From Madurella fahalii (taxonomy: Eukaryota > Ascomycota > Sordariomycetes > Sordariales), in contig CM056874.1 of the NCBI GenBank assembly GCA_029876055.1, forward strand, positions 8,432,001-8,496,000: 64,000 nucleotides of DNA, read 5' to 3'. Of this stretch, positions 9,688 to 21,148 are shown piece by piece. The position numbers were made by a program, and so were the translations under genes. Within the stretch, counting starts at the first letter, position 1; each line of letters begins with the position of its first letter. Below the pieces are notes generated by a model. The model was given only the letters and a program-made list of their open reading frames with translations, was not told the origin of the DNA and did no database searches.

Positions 9688-12600
9688 TCAAGACGGTGTT
9701 CCATCCCGACTGGGGAGCTTGAGGTCTCGTTTGCCCAAAAAGCTCCGCCTTGTTGACTTAGGACTATCTGAGGCGAGGCGATCCTCCGCCGCAACAAAGG
9801 AGCTCTTGATGACTACCGTGCCGTTGCCAACAGGGAGCTGCTTCTCCTGACCGGTGTTCGAGTCGTCTACAAAGTACAGTGTCTCGCCGAGAAGATCGTC
9901 GCTGCCAAAGGTATGGTGCTCCTTGGCTTCCAACTTGAACTGCGCGTCAGGTGTGCACTGGATCCTGAACGTCTCGTCAAACTTCACCGGCCCGCTCGAC
10001 TGCTTGCGATGCTTGGTCTTGCCGACCTGTTTCGATTTACCGTCTTTCACCTGGGTGATTGTGACGTAAACATCCGCAGACGAAGGGAAACCGGATGCCG
10101 AGACGATGGTGAACGATGCAGTGCCTGAGGACGCTCCGGGGAGGATAGCGCTATGAATTGATGAGGCCCCCACGCTCCGAGTCCGGGTGTGATGGAGCGA
10201 GAGTCCTCCATTGGCCGGACCGGCGGTCCTGTTGCTCGGCGGAGAGTCATCGAGGCCCATTGGTCGCGTTAAACCCGTCCCTGGCGTCGGCTCGGGCCCA
10301 TTGGTGGTGATAACTGGGACGTCGATCGAGCTAGATGAGTCACTGTCGTCATCCTTCTTGCTGCGGAATCCACGCCTGAGGAACGAGGCGCCCTTGCCAA
10401 CGCCTTGGCCCACTTTGAGCGGCGCACCGGCAACGCCAGTCATGATCTTGTTTGGCACAGAGAACGTCCCCGCAAAGGTCGACGTCCCTTGTCTTGTCCT
10501 GGTAACATAGTCCGGCGTGAAGAGCAGGCGGAGGCGGAGTACGCCGGACTTGCCATTGAGGGCATACTTGAATTCCTGGCCTCTGAAGGGCTCGAGCTGT
10601 TCCAGGTTTATGTCGGTACCGCCAAGGAAATCAGGTTTATCCGCAAAATCCCAGTCCCACAGCGAGGCGCTGAACTTGGCACCGGTCCTGGAAGGGACCG
10701 GGATATTGAAAGACTCATTCCACGTGGGATTCAGCGTCTTCTTCTGCACCTTGGTCTTGAACACTTCCTGGCCGTTGAACTCAAACTTGGCGTACGGGTC
10801 ACTCTTGCCGTTCGAGTCGGCGGACGGGAGGTCCTGGGCATCTAGGACGTCGACTCGCAGGTTGCCCATGTTGTTGATGCTCTCGCTCGGGTCGAGTTTC
10901 ATCTTGACCGGTACATACTTAAGGCTGACCTTGATCGAGTACACGTCGCCATCCTCGTCCTTCATCTTGAGCGTCGTTGGGTTGTTCTGCTGTCGAGTTA
11001 GCTTACATCTGAGAAGGGGAGTCAAGTTACACATGATGTCCACGTACCAGGCATTGCTTGAGGGTATCGAGCGTGTTACCCGTCAGACGGGCCAGGACGT
11101 CGTGCTTGCTGCCTTCTTGTTTATCCGTCCTCTCCGACACCTTGATGGTCAACTTTGAGAATTCTAGCTCGCGGATGAAGCAGTCACCAATCTCGTCAAA
11201 CTTGTGCGTCCGTGACTTTGCTGTCGAAGAAACGTACGACGGGAACGCCATATCGTCGACGAAAACCTCGATGCGAGTCTGGCTCTTAGGCAGATCGGCC
11301 TCCATGAGCTTGAAGATGACCAGGCCGGATTCATATCCGAGGAGCTCTTGGGGAGTAAGATAGACCTTGGGCGGTTCCCTCTCATCCCGTGACCTACGAG
11401 ATACGGCAGAATTAGGCGTGGTTGGGGTGAGTGGTGTGCTAGGCTCCTTCTCAAAGCTGGCCGAGAACTTGCCGGCATCCGAGGAACGCGGCACATCCAG
11501 GGACTGCCTGGCCGAGGAAGCATTATCCTTATCACTGCCGGCCTCTTTTGCTTTCTCGATCTCCCCTTTTTCCTTTTCCTCCTCGTCCTCGGGGTCGGCG
11601 ACATTCAGAGTCGGGTAAAAGGCCACAGTATAAGTGAGCACGCCCTTGGCGGTACCTTTGCCGTGAAGCCTAAGGCCATCCTCCCGCAGTTCCTTCTTAT
11701 CGTGGACTAGCCACTCGCCGTTGTCGTCCTGGACCGTGTAATCGCCGGAGGATATCTCGGTGAGACCAAGGCTGCGGTCCTTGCCCATGTTCTCCGCATC
11801 CATAACCTCCAGTTGAAGGCGTTCCCTCGGGGAGTGAACCGGAACGTAGAGAACCTCGTCCCAGTCGGGGTTGAGGTTGTTCTTGAAGGTGACAGTGCGG
11901 GCCCTCTCAATGCCCGACAGGACGACACGCACATACGGATCGGATTTGCCCAAGGCCTCCAAATTGCGTAGTTGTCTGGCGTACTTGAGGTGAAGACGCA
12001 TTACTCCGATAGGAGTCACATATCCCCCGGTGCCAGCAGCAATGCCTGAGATGGCCACTGGCCTCCATTGAGCCATCATCTTCACACGACCAGTTTTGGC
12101 GCCGGCAAGGTTGTACCATTCCTGTCCCTTGGCCATCAACTCAAGCATGTCTTCAAGCTTGATCTGGTAGGTGCCCATAACCTGATCCCCGGCGATGTCG
12201 CGGTCATCCTTGATAGCTACTCCAAGCTTGGCGCTCTTTCTATCCGTGATCAAAATCTCCTTGGAACCATTGTCCCAGATGGGATTGTTGGTCCGCTTGA
12301 GCGTCTTGGTCTTATGGACCTCCTTGCCGTTCAGAAGAAGCATCGCATAGGGGTTGAGGAGGCCGACCATGCTCTTGCTGCCGTCAAGCTCCTTGGCTTG
12401 CTCAACGGTAAACCGCAGGATACCTTGGTTGGATTCGGGAGGGGGTTCCACGGTGCCATCTTCGAGCTTCTGCGGCTCCAAGACGGGGAAGAAGCGGATA
12501 TCAGTAAGCAGCACACCTCTCGCCTTGCCATCGTGATTGAGCTCCAGTCTCTCGTTTTCATGCTCGTAAACCTCCTCGACATTCTCCAAGGCGAAAGACG

Positions 12601-14342
12601 CGGAACCGAGTTTCTTATCCTTTCGGATATCGTTGTAGTCGTAAATGTCAACGTCGAGGGAGTCGTTGAAGGAGGTGATGATGATGTAGTGAGTTTCGTT
12701 CCAGCGTGGGTTGGCATTCTCCTTGATCACCTTGGTCTGCGCGAGGGGCTGGCGCCTGTTCAGGGACACGACGGCGTACGGGTCGGGCGTGCCTGAGAAC
12801 TTGTCGCTGTTCTTCAGGCCTTGCGCGCCATGCAGCGTGATGGCGACAACTCCGATGGCCTGGTCGACGGGGGTGCCAGCTAGCATCTTGGCAACCTCGA
12901 TCGGGAAGACGTTTGGAGCGTACATCATGGGGCCAAGGGTACCATGGATCTGTTCCATGATGAAGCTTTCAAGACCGGGAACGAAGTTGATGTCGAATCC
13001 AAACGTTTCGCCTCCGAGCGGTTTGCAGACATAGTCGATCGTGGGCCTCTCGAGGAAGGACATCTCAATCTTCTCGACGTGCGGGAAGGGGATCTGCAAC
13101 TTGATCTTGAGGCGCATCAGGCCGGTGAAGGCCATGTCCTCTACGATCACGTCCAGACCCTTGCTCACCATGGCCTTGCCGACCCGGATCTCCAGGACTA
13201 CCTTGGGGTTGATTTTGTTCTTAAGCTGGCGAGCCGTCATATCGGCTGTGTCGTTTGGTGTGAAGCTAAACATCCAGTCCATGATGACAATGTCGTCTTC
13301 GGCCTTGGGGTAGGTCTTGACGTGCTCCATCCTCGGTGGCTTGGAACCGAGGGTAAACGTCTTCAGCTTCAAACTATCCAAGAAAGACGGCGTGGAGGAA
13401 CTCAGGACTTGGTCGACAGAATTGACGACGGTTTGGGCGAGAACAGGTTGATAGATGGGCCAAAACTTGACCAGGAAGGAGTTGATCCACTCGACAGACT
13501 CATTGTCGGTCTCTAGCTTCTTCAAAGCCATTTCGCGCGTAATATCATCCCGGAAATTTCGGCGCACACGGCGAAGCGAAGTCCGGTAGTAGGTCGAGCA
13601 GATGGCCATAATGATGAAGACCCAAGCCAGACCGCCGCCGAGAACGGCTACCAACCACGATGCAAGGCAGGCGAAGGCAATAACAGCGGCGTTGTGGTAC
13701 CAGTCTGCGCAGCGAACAATGTCAGTATCCAGCCATGGCCCTCCACAAGTGACAATAAGCTTACCGCCAAAAAACTGCTCGGGCAGCTGCGACTCGACAA
13801 ATGTTGTATGGTCCAGCATGCTTTCTCCCTCATGCGCCGACTCGGTAGGCCATCCGAATCTAGGGGCCCAACCAGTTCTGGTAAAATCGTCGGCGCCGTC
13901 GCCATCGGCGTCGGCCTCGCCATTCTCGAGGGGCTTTCCGTCCTCACCCTTGCGAACCTCGAGTGCGCCGGCTTTGGAGGGCGTCGGAAGGTCGACATCG
14001 GCCTTCGCACCATCGTCGATATCGGTCACGATAGCCACTCCTTTCGGTCGACGGTGGAAGCCCTCGGGTATTGCCTAAGTACGATCAGCGCCTGTAATGT
14101 GGAGACAAAAAAAAAAATGGCAAGGAGACACGGTGACGTACGGCTCTGGTCTGAGCCCTCTTCTTTTCCGGGCTGGCATTAGGGTCGAATGTGAATGCGG
14201 TTACGCCGGCTTGTCTGCTGTCCTCGACAATCTTCCGCTCTGCATCTTCGGCGGTGACATTGCTCTCCGGGTCACGCGATGCCTCGAGCGCACCTTGCTG
14301 CTTGAGCTCGTTGGCGGCCCGATCGGTAGCCATTGTGCCCAA
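9688..14342 (-). CDS. Tricalbin: SMP and multi-C2 domain ER-plasma membrane tether
   Basis: Exons are 14342-14142, 14074-13765, 13704-11048 and 10989-9688; every junction keeps frame and the product is 1489 residues. A hydrophobic hairpin lies at about 175-206 (VIAFACLASWLVAVLGGG onward), followed by an SMP lipid-transfer domain at about 230-430. Five C2-like domains follow: near 450 (ITLHGAQGLKNSDKF), 600 (FTVEQAKELDGSKS), 745 (LHLKYARQLRNLEALGKSD), 1105 (VDVLDAQDLPSADSNGKSD) and 1340 (FTIVSASGFPSSADVYV). The fourth keeps NGKSDPYAKFEF and LNPTWNE, typical of Ca2+/lipid-binding C2 domains. Tricalbins (yeast Tcb1-3, related to extended synaptotagmins) hold cortical ER against the plasma membrane and move lipids. 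The second intron is exactly 60 nt without stops. An alternative acceptor for intron 1 (TACAG near 14090) exists. Confidence 0.92.
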
Positions 14343-16504
14343 CGCCTAGTGTTGCGTCTACGGCTTTGCTTCCGTCCCTCAATTGGCTCAATTGCAGCGA
14401 GATCAACAGGTGGTAAGTCGTATTTCTGCTGGTAAGAGCGATAGGTCCGCAACAAGGTGGCCGCCGGACACAGGCCAGGAGCTCGGTGTGTCAGCGGCGG
14501 ATGCGGCACCGAAGCTGCACCAGCTTCGTTGGGAATCCGAGTTGTGGAGCGGCGGGGAGATAAGAGGCGGGAAGGACGAGAAGAGAACGAGGACCGCTAC
14601 CCAAAGAATACGGTGGCTGGAACACAGAAGTTGGATCTGCGGACCATTTGGAGGGTGAGTGATAAAAGAAAAAAAGGGGGGTGGTGGAGGTGAGTAGCAA
14701 CTTGAACAGGAAGAGATGAAGAGAGTTGTTCAGGTGTGCGTGGTCTTGGCGCCGACCCAGCAAGCTGCGAGGCCGAGCTGGGATGGAGATCAGCAGAGAT
14801 CGGGTGCTACGTCAGAAGGGCCTGGGCAAGCGGGGGCCGCTTGGTTCGTGTCGGCTAAGCCAAACCGGGAATTCCCAATGAGACGTCGTCAACGCCGGCC
14901 AGTAGGCCGCAGAGTAGCTGGTGCGAGGCAAATCTCGCCGACCTAGCATCTCACACCAGCTGAACTGTGCAGACGACAAGCATGCTTGATCCTGGAAAAG
15001 CTGGTGTTGCCATCACGCTAAGGTCCGAGCGATATTCCATCTTCTTGGCATACTTTGGAAGCTGAGGGACACCAGTCTCCACAATAGTGTACCCTGTATT
15101 TGGGATTGTCCGCGATGCTTGCGATGGCGCTGTGCTGCTGCTGCAGCACGAACAGCTCGTGCCTTCTGACCGAAGGTCGTCTCTGCACGACAGATTGCAT
15201 CACCCTCACAGTTGGAGGACGCTCCCCAAAATTCGGGTGGGGCTATGGAAGGCTAATCCCTGCCGAAAATCTCGGCACCGGCGCCCCGGCCTTTGCCAGC
15301 TCTTTTCCAGATTGCGACACAGATTGTCGGGAACATGCGTCCTGCCCCGAAAACCCGCGGCCTGTCGACACCGACACGCCGGAGTCCGCCCCGCGAGACG
15401 AACACCGGAGCTGAAATACCCTCTGACAGTCTGCCCAACGCAATCGGTTACGCACCGCAATACCGCGAAGGGACCAAGTTCACGGGCACGCCCGCGATCC
15501 CGCCGAGCGCTCATTACATTAGCGGTCTCGTCGTAATTTATTGATCCATGTGAGCAAAGTGGGATTGTGGATCGGGATGAACTGACATTGCGCAACGCCG
15601 CAGACCCCGACCCACCGCAATTCCCATTCGTAACGGGGCGCAGATGGTAAGGGGAAGACAGTTGTGCTCTCCGGTTTGGTTCTGTGTCTCGAGGATCCTG
15701 TTGTTAGACACGGCCGTTCGGGTACTCCAGCGTACTCATAGGTTTTGATGTTTCTAGTGGCTCTGTTGGTTCTGCAGTAAGCTGATGGCAGCATGTCTCA
15801 CATATGTGCGAGCTCTCTCCTCCGCCGCCGGGCTTCATTGGCTACCCCTGGGCACACCAGCCGACGTGCAGTGGACACGGCGTGCGGGGAATGATCGGCG
15901 AGGTGGCAGAAGAATAGTGTAGGTGGGATGGTTTTATTTCTTCCTAAACCGAGCTCCGGTGTGAGGCATTCGAAGCAGCAGGGCCAAACTGAATTCGTTT
16001 CCCGAGCGTTTCAATGTCCCTACAGACATAATAGAGCCAGCATTGTAAGATACGGGATGAAGGACTTGCTAGCTCTTTACCGAATGTTCCCCAGCAGCTG
16101 TTAGCGGAGGTTCAATGAAACAAATCTATAAGGTAGTGCCAAATGTGAGGGAGATTCCACCGGGAAGGTCAAGAACCCTTCTCGAAACTTCAGCCACACT
16201 TTTGTCAGCCTTGTCTCAGGCTAAATTTCGGCTCAAACATGGACCAATTAGAGATGGTCAGCCACCTGTGGCGGGAACGGCTGAGCGAACGGCGGTTTTT
16301 GTGCCCTTTGCCGTCCCCGCGACGCCAAACTTGGTAAAACAATCGCGACTGGGGATCATCTTCAAGGTCTTACTTCTATCGCAGCAACAACAACAACGAC
16401 AACAACGATCTTGACAATTACGATAACGCCAATTCCTGTGACGCAGATAACTCCGCGAATATCTTGAAGCAAACACCGCAGAGAAGAGAACGAGCCAAAA
16501 CAAG
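14343..16504. other. Shared upstream region of the divergent tricalbin and U2AF1 genes
   Basis: About 2.2 kb separates two divergently transcribed genes. Short open frames between 15018 and 15600 overlap on both strands without family features. A CAA-rich repeat lies just before the U2AF1 start. I see no further gene. Confidence 0.55.
16384..16410 (+). repeat. CAA-rich trinucleotide run in the U2AF1 leader
   Basis: The plus strand reads repeated caa/cga triplets about 95-120 bases before the U2AF1 ATG, so it probably lies in the transcript leader. Unstructured CAA leaders are known to favour ribosome scanning; that role here is only inferred. Confidence 0.7.
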
Positions 16505-17131
16505 ATGGCCAACTTTCTCGCCTCCATCTTCGGCACCGAGCAAGACAAGGTCAACTGCTCATTCTACTACAAAATTGGCGCCTGCCGCCACGGCGACCGG
16601 TGCAGCCGCAAGCACGTGAAGCCGTCGTACTCGCAGACGATCCTCATGCCCAACCTCTACCAGAACCCGGCCTTCGACCCAAAGAACCGCATGAATCCGT
16701 CGCAGCTGCAGAACCACTTCGATGCCTTCTACGAGGACATTTGGTGCGAGATGTGCAAGTACGGCGAGCTCGAAGAGCTGGTCGTGTGCGACAACAACAA
16801 CGACCACCTGATCGGCAACGTCTACGCCCGCTTCAAGTACGAGGACAGCGCGCAAAAGGCCTGCGACGACCTCAACAGCCGCTGGTACGCCGCCCGCCCC
16901 ATCTACTGCGAGCTGAGCCCCGTCACCGACTTCCGCGAGGCCTGCTGCCGCCTCAACAGCGGCGAGGGCTGCGTCCGCGGCGGCTTCTGCAACTTCATCC
17001 ACCGCAAGAACCCCAGCCCCGAGCTCGAACGGGAGCTTGAGCTGTCGACAAAGAAGTGGCTCAAGATGCGACCACGGTCACGTAGCCCCACACGCTCCCC
17101 GAGCCCAGAGCCGACAAGGAGGCGATATTAG
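16505..17131 (+). CDS. U2AF1: U2 snRNP auxiliary factor small subunit (U2AF35/U2AF23)
   Basis: An intronless frame of 208 residues. The N-terminus MANFLASIFGTEQDKVNCSF is the classic family start. Zinc finger 1 is CCCH (C18, C27, C33, H37: NCSFYYKIGACRHGDRCSRKH region). The RRM/UHM domain follows at about 43-147 and includes FDAFYEDIWCEMCKYGE and GNVYARFKYEDSAQKACDDL. Zinc finger 2 lies at about 149-169 (GCVRGGFCNFIHRKN). A very short RS-like tail ends the protein (RPRSRSPTRSPSPEPTRRR). U2AF small subunits recognise the AG at 3' splice sites in the nucleus, with the large subunit bound to the polypyrimidine tract. Length is close to fission yeast U2AF23. All key motifs are intact. Confidence 0.96.
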   Translation: MANFLASIFGTEQDKVNCSFYYKIGACRHGDRCSRKHVKPSYSQTILMPNLYQNPAFDPKNRMNPSQLQNHFDAFYEDIWCEMCKYGELEELVVCDNNNDHLIGNVYARFKYEDSAQKACDDLNSRWYAARPIYCELSPVTDFREACCRLNSGEGCVRGGFCNFIHRKNPSPELERELELSTKKWLKMRPRSRSPTRSPSPEPTRRRY

Positions 17132-17647
17132 GTTGGGCCGAGGAACGCATGTGACCAGTGAACTGGAGGGAGGCACAACAGAAAAGGCTGTCGTCTGCGA
17201 TTGGGTTCTATACAAGTACTCGGACAGATTGTTGAAACCCTCCGTTCTCTGTTTGGCATTGAGCGGGTCAATAGCCAGGGCTTCATATGGAGTTGAGGCG
17301 TTGGAGTTGGGCACGTGTTGAGTATGGTTTGTTTGTAAGTCCGTACGCTGTATCAATACGTTGGGCGGTATGGGGGAACTCTCCTTTAGACACTACAATC
17401 CATCTACGACATCCGCAAAAAATTAAGTCTTCTTTTTTTTTTTTCCCTTTTGAGATATAAACCACTACACACACTTCTCGCTACAATGCATGGTGACCAC
17501 CGTGTTACATCCTTAACACAACACTCCAGGCTTGCCAACGTCGTCATAGATTCCAAAGGGTATCCGATTGCTATCACTGCAAAGATACCAAGCCCCCCTC
17601 CCCCCACTCCTCATGTCAAATGCTTCCTCGCTCGTCCCACCAGATCC
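17132..17647. other. Convergent 3' flank of U2AF1 and the 1142-residue gene
   Basis: It contains presumptive 3' ends of two convergent genes and a run of T at about 17430-17444. One CACGTG palindrome lies near 17312. No coding feature is supported. Confidence 0.5.
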
Positions 17648-20600
17648 TCATGTGATCCCCTTGATCTTGGGTAACCGCGAGCCCTTGACCGGTGCCGGGA
17701 GGCATGCAATAAGCTTATCGCGTTCTGCGTCCCCAAATTAGCCACATGTTTAATCCACAAAACATCTCCCCCACCGCCACAGTTGACTGCACTTACCCGC
17801 CTCATTGTCAAACAAAATCGAGATATCGTCGTGCTCTCCAGGCAGCTCGGGTAGGTCAAGACACAAGAAGGCAGCATCGGCTGCCTCCTGAGCTCCATCC
17901 GCCTCGGCGGCAAGGACCTTTGGCAGGGGAAACTTGGCATCCACAATCTTCAGTCCCGTCTTGCTGCCCCTGCTGAACGACTCAAACACGTCGGTTCCCT
18001 TGAGGTGGAATCCCATGCACCGGCCGTGAGAAAAATCCTCAAAAAAGGCCAGCAGCTGTGCAACCCCGTCCTGCGAAACTACCTGGATCCGCGTCGCGCC
18101 GGCTTCCCACTTCTTGTGGATGGGTACAACCATACGCCGGCGCGAGATGGCAAACGCGGATGCGATCCCGTCAAAAAGCACCTTGAACCCCGTAATAGCG
18201 GTCTCAAAAGCATGCAGCTCCTCCAGCTTGGGGAACATGAAGGTGCGGATGGTCGCCGTCTGTTTCAAGCTTTCCAATGCCTGCGTGAGACCGCCCGAGA
18301 GGTCTCGAGAGGCTTTGGCTTCGGTGACGGCAAGGGTGATGTCGGCCTGCGGCTGGCGGAAGACCATCAGGCAACTCGGGTTCTGCACGTCCAGCCGGAG
18401 CTTGAGCTCGCCAGGGGCGACATTGATCCGGTCGGTGAGGGTGCCATCCTTGAACTCGTAGACGACGCGCAGCTTGTCGGCGAGAACGCACAATGGCCGG
18501 TCACCATCATTGTCGTGGTTGATGACCCTAACTTTGTTCCATGCCAAGCTGGAGAGCACCTGCATCCCCTTGTGTGCGGTATCGCCGAACCTCTCCGAGA
18601 ACCAGACTCCTTGCACGGCCGACTCGCCAAAGACGCGCTCATCACGGTCTAGGGCTGTCCCGATCAACAAACTGTGCATTCGTAGCCTTTCCTTCTCGTC
18701 GGCAAAAGACAACACCATGTTCCCCTTCAGTCTCCCATTGTCGAACTTGAGCGAGAGGGCAGGATCGTTTGCTTCGCTGCGGAGAAACCCGAACTGGATA
18801 GGCGCTTGAGGCGAATACATCTGGTTCACTCCGCTCAATGTCTTGGTCCTCGGACCCGTGACAACTGCGATTCGGAAGCCCCTGTGGTAGGTCCGGGGTC
18901 CTGTCGCTGCCCCTTCTCTCAAGACGCGCTCAAACAGGGCAATCTCGCAGTTCGGTGTCGATTCTTTGGGAAATTGTCGCGCTTGTGGATCATTGTCAAA
19001 GTATTGAAACGCCCGGAGCGTTGATCTAAAGGTGCAGTTCTCGTCCTGCCTCGGATAGAGACTAGCGTGCACCTTTGCGCTGAACTCATACATGCTACGC
19101 AGCGTGGAATAAGAGTGCTGCGTGCACTGCACAATGAGCATGAAGCCACGAGGCAATCTTACCTCGAGGTTGAATGTCTCCAAACGCCAACGGACATCCT
19201 CCCAAACCGGGCCGGTGTTTTTGTTTGCCGAGATGCGGAGCTGCACGGCGCCATTCTGGCTCGCAAGGACAAACATAATGTCTGGTTGCGTTTGAGGCCT
19301 GACGATCGACAAGAAACAGGGTAGATAGAGCCGCTGCGATTCCCTCCCTTGCTCCATCAGGAACACATCAACCTGGAAGCGGGCAAAGCAGAATGCAGTC
19401 GCTGAGTCGCCCAGCGGGAAACATTCCAATATGGTCATCCCGGACGTTGCTTGTTGACTGGCAAGCGCTGAGCCTGTCGAGCCGCATAGGAGCGCCTTTA
19501 TGTCCTGAGTGAGCGGTGGGTATTCGGTCCAGATTGATCGATCGACCGTCTGAGGCAGAAACGCCTCCTCAGGCGGCAGGAAACCATTCCGCTTCATCGA
19601 CACGGCCAGTTTCCGGAGACTCGAAACGAGCGTTACTCGGACGTTCTCGGCTTCGCTGTCAATCGCACTGCGTCCGCTGGCGACTATGTCAGACATGACT
19701 TCCTCCAGGAGCCAGTACCCCTTCGCCAAGTCGGCATACGCCTGTTGCTTTGCCATTTCATTTTTCCTCTCCGATTCGGGCGTATTAGGGCGGTCTCTGA
19801 CGGCAACCTCCAGCGCCGTCCGGCCCCTCAGAAACCACCACAAGGCTGCCCTTGCAAGGTCATGCGGCGTCGAAGAGATCAACGGTCGAACGCTCTCGGC
19901 ATGGAGACGGAAGAGTTCAAACAAATGACGCGTACGTGTAACGAACGCATTCATTGCGTCGTCGGAAGCAGCGACCACAACGTCTTGGAAACTCGAGGCG
20001 GCTTGTTGTGGCTGGGGAGATGCCACATATTCGGAGAGCTTGGTGTTCTGTCTTGACAACGCGATGGGTTGCTGGAAATTTGAGCCGGGCGAGTACAGCA
20101 ATTGGGGGCTATTTTCAACCTTCTGGGCCCTTTTCAACCTTTCGGGCGAGGTCGAGTGCTGGCTCGTCGGAGTGTAAGGTTTCTGGGGTGGCGTGGCGTT
20201 CTGAGCATGTGGTGGTGGTACGGGACCTGGAGGCAGCTGCGGTTTTTGAGAGAGTCCTCTGACGGGAACCGCGGGAGGTTTGGGGGGCTGCGGTGAAGAG
20301 CCAAGCTGTGAAATTTGGATAGAATCTGGAGAGGCGGCGATGGGTGTCTCTGGCTCAGGGGGTGGCGGGGACGAGCCCCCCCGCTCGCGCTTCGATTGAT
20401 CCCCAGAGGCGGCCCTTACGGCTTTTGCGAAGGCTCGCCCTTCGGCGTTTCGCATCTCGGCCTGGTGTATCTCGATAAAAGACCTCCGCCTTTCGTCGTG
20501 GCTGACGGCTGGGCTGCCTAGGTACCTGACCGTCGCGTTCCTGCCCGGTTCTGGGGAGTTGGAGTTGGCAATGTAGCCTGTCTGGGTGCGCCGAAGCGAC

Positions 20601-21148
20601 CCTGGCTCGAACGGCGGCACCCTCGCCTGCGCTTCCAAGTGTGATCTCTGAGAGCTGTCCCCAACAGCGTCGCTTGGCCGGGCGGGAGTCGTAGGTACAG
20701 TTTGGGCTCTTGGTCTCTTGCGCTTCGATATCTCGAGGGTGGGAATGTCGCATTCGTCACCACCATTTCCAATGATTTCCGGATATGTGTCGGCAAATTT
20801 GACAATCAGGCCCTTCTTCTTGGGCCTATTCCCCGGATCGAGTGATCGGGTCCGCACGGCGAGGTCCTGCTGCTGGTGGAGGTCGGTGGTGCCGCGGACA
20901 TTGTGGGCATTGGGATATCTTGTGGCATTCTTGGTGTCGAGTTTCGCAAGCACGGGCGGGCCGGCATGGGCGACCTGCAACTGGTCAGGCGCTCCGTGGA
21001 GAAATTCGTTCAAGTCGCGCGAGTCCTCTTGGGCCGTTTTCCGATCACGATCGCGGCCGAACAGCTTCCCCATAAGACGGCCTCTTCGTGAGGCGCGGGT
21101 ATCGTCGTGCACGGCGATGGTCGTCGCCTCGTTTTCCATCATTTCCAA
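17648..21148 (-). CDS. Conserved fungal protein of unknown function, 1142 residues
   Basis: Exons are 21148-17797 and 17724-17648. The terminal intron (GTAAGT to CGCAG) was placed because splicing replaces a ragged end with a clean stop and keeps frame. The first third is basic and Ser/Pro-rich and resembles an unstructured region, with a strongly Pro-rich block at about 265-345. From about residue 400 the sequence becomes globular: helical ELFRLHAESVRPLISSTP, ALWWFLRGRTALEVAVRD, then several beta-rich segments with repeating hydrophobic alternation (QPDIMFVLASQNGAVQLRIS; LRVVYEFKDGTLTDRINVA; TRIQVVSQDGVAQLLAFFED) that could be PH-like modules. I do not recognise a named family. No signal peptide or membrane helix is evident, so a cytoplasmic adaptor is a guess. 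It lies divergent to the oxysterol-binding gene across 2.8 kb. Confidence 0.8.

Noticed and set aside
12068..12796. 242-residue plus-strand frame
   Set aside because: It is antisense to tricalbin C2 domains; such shadows are expected with GC-rich third positions.
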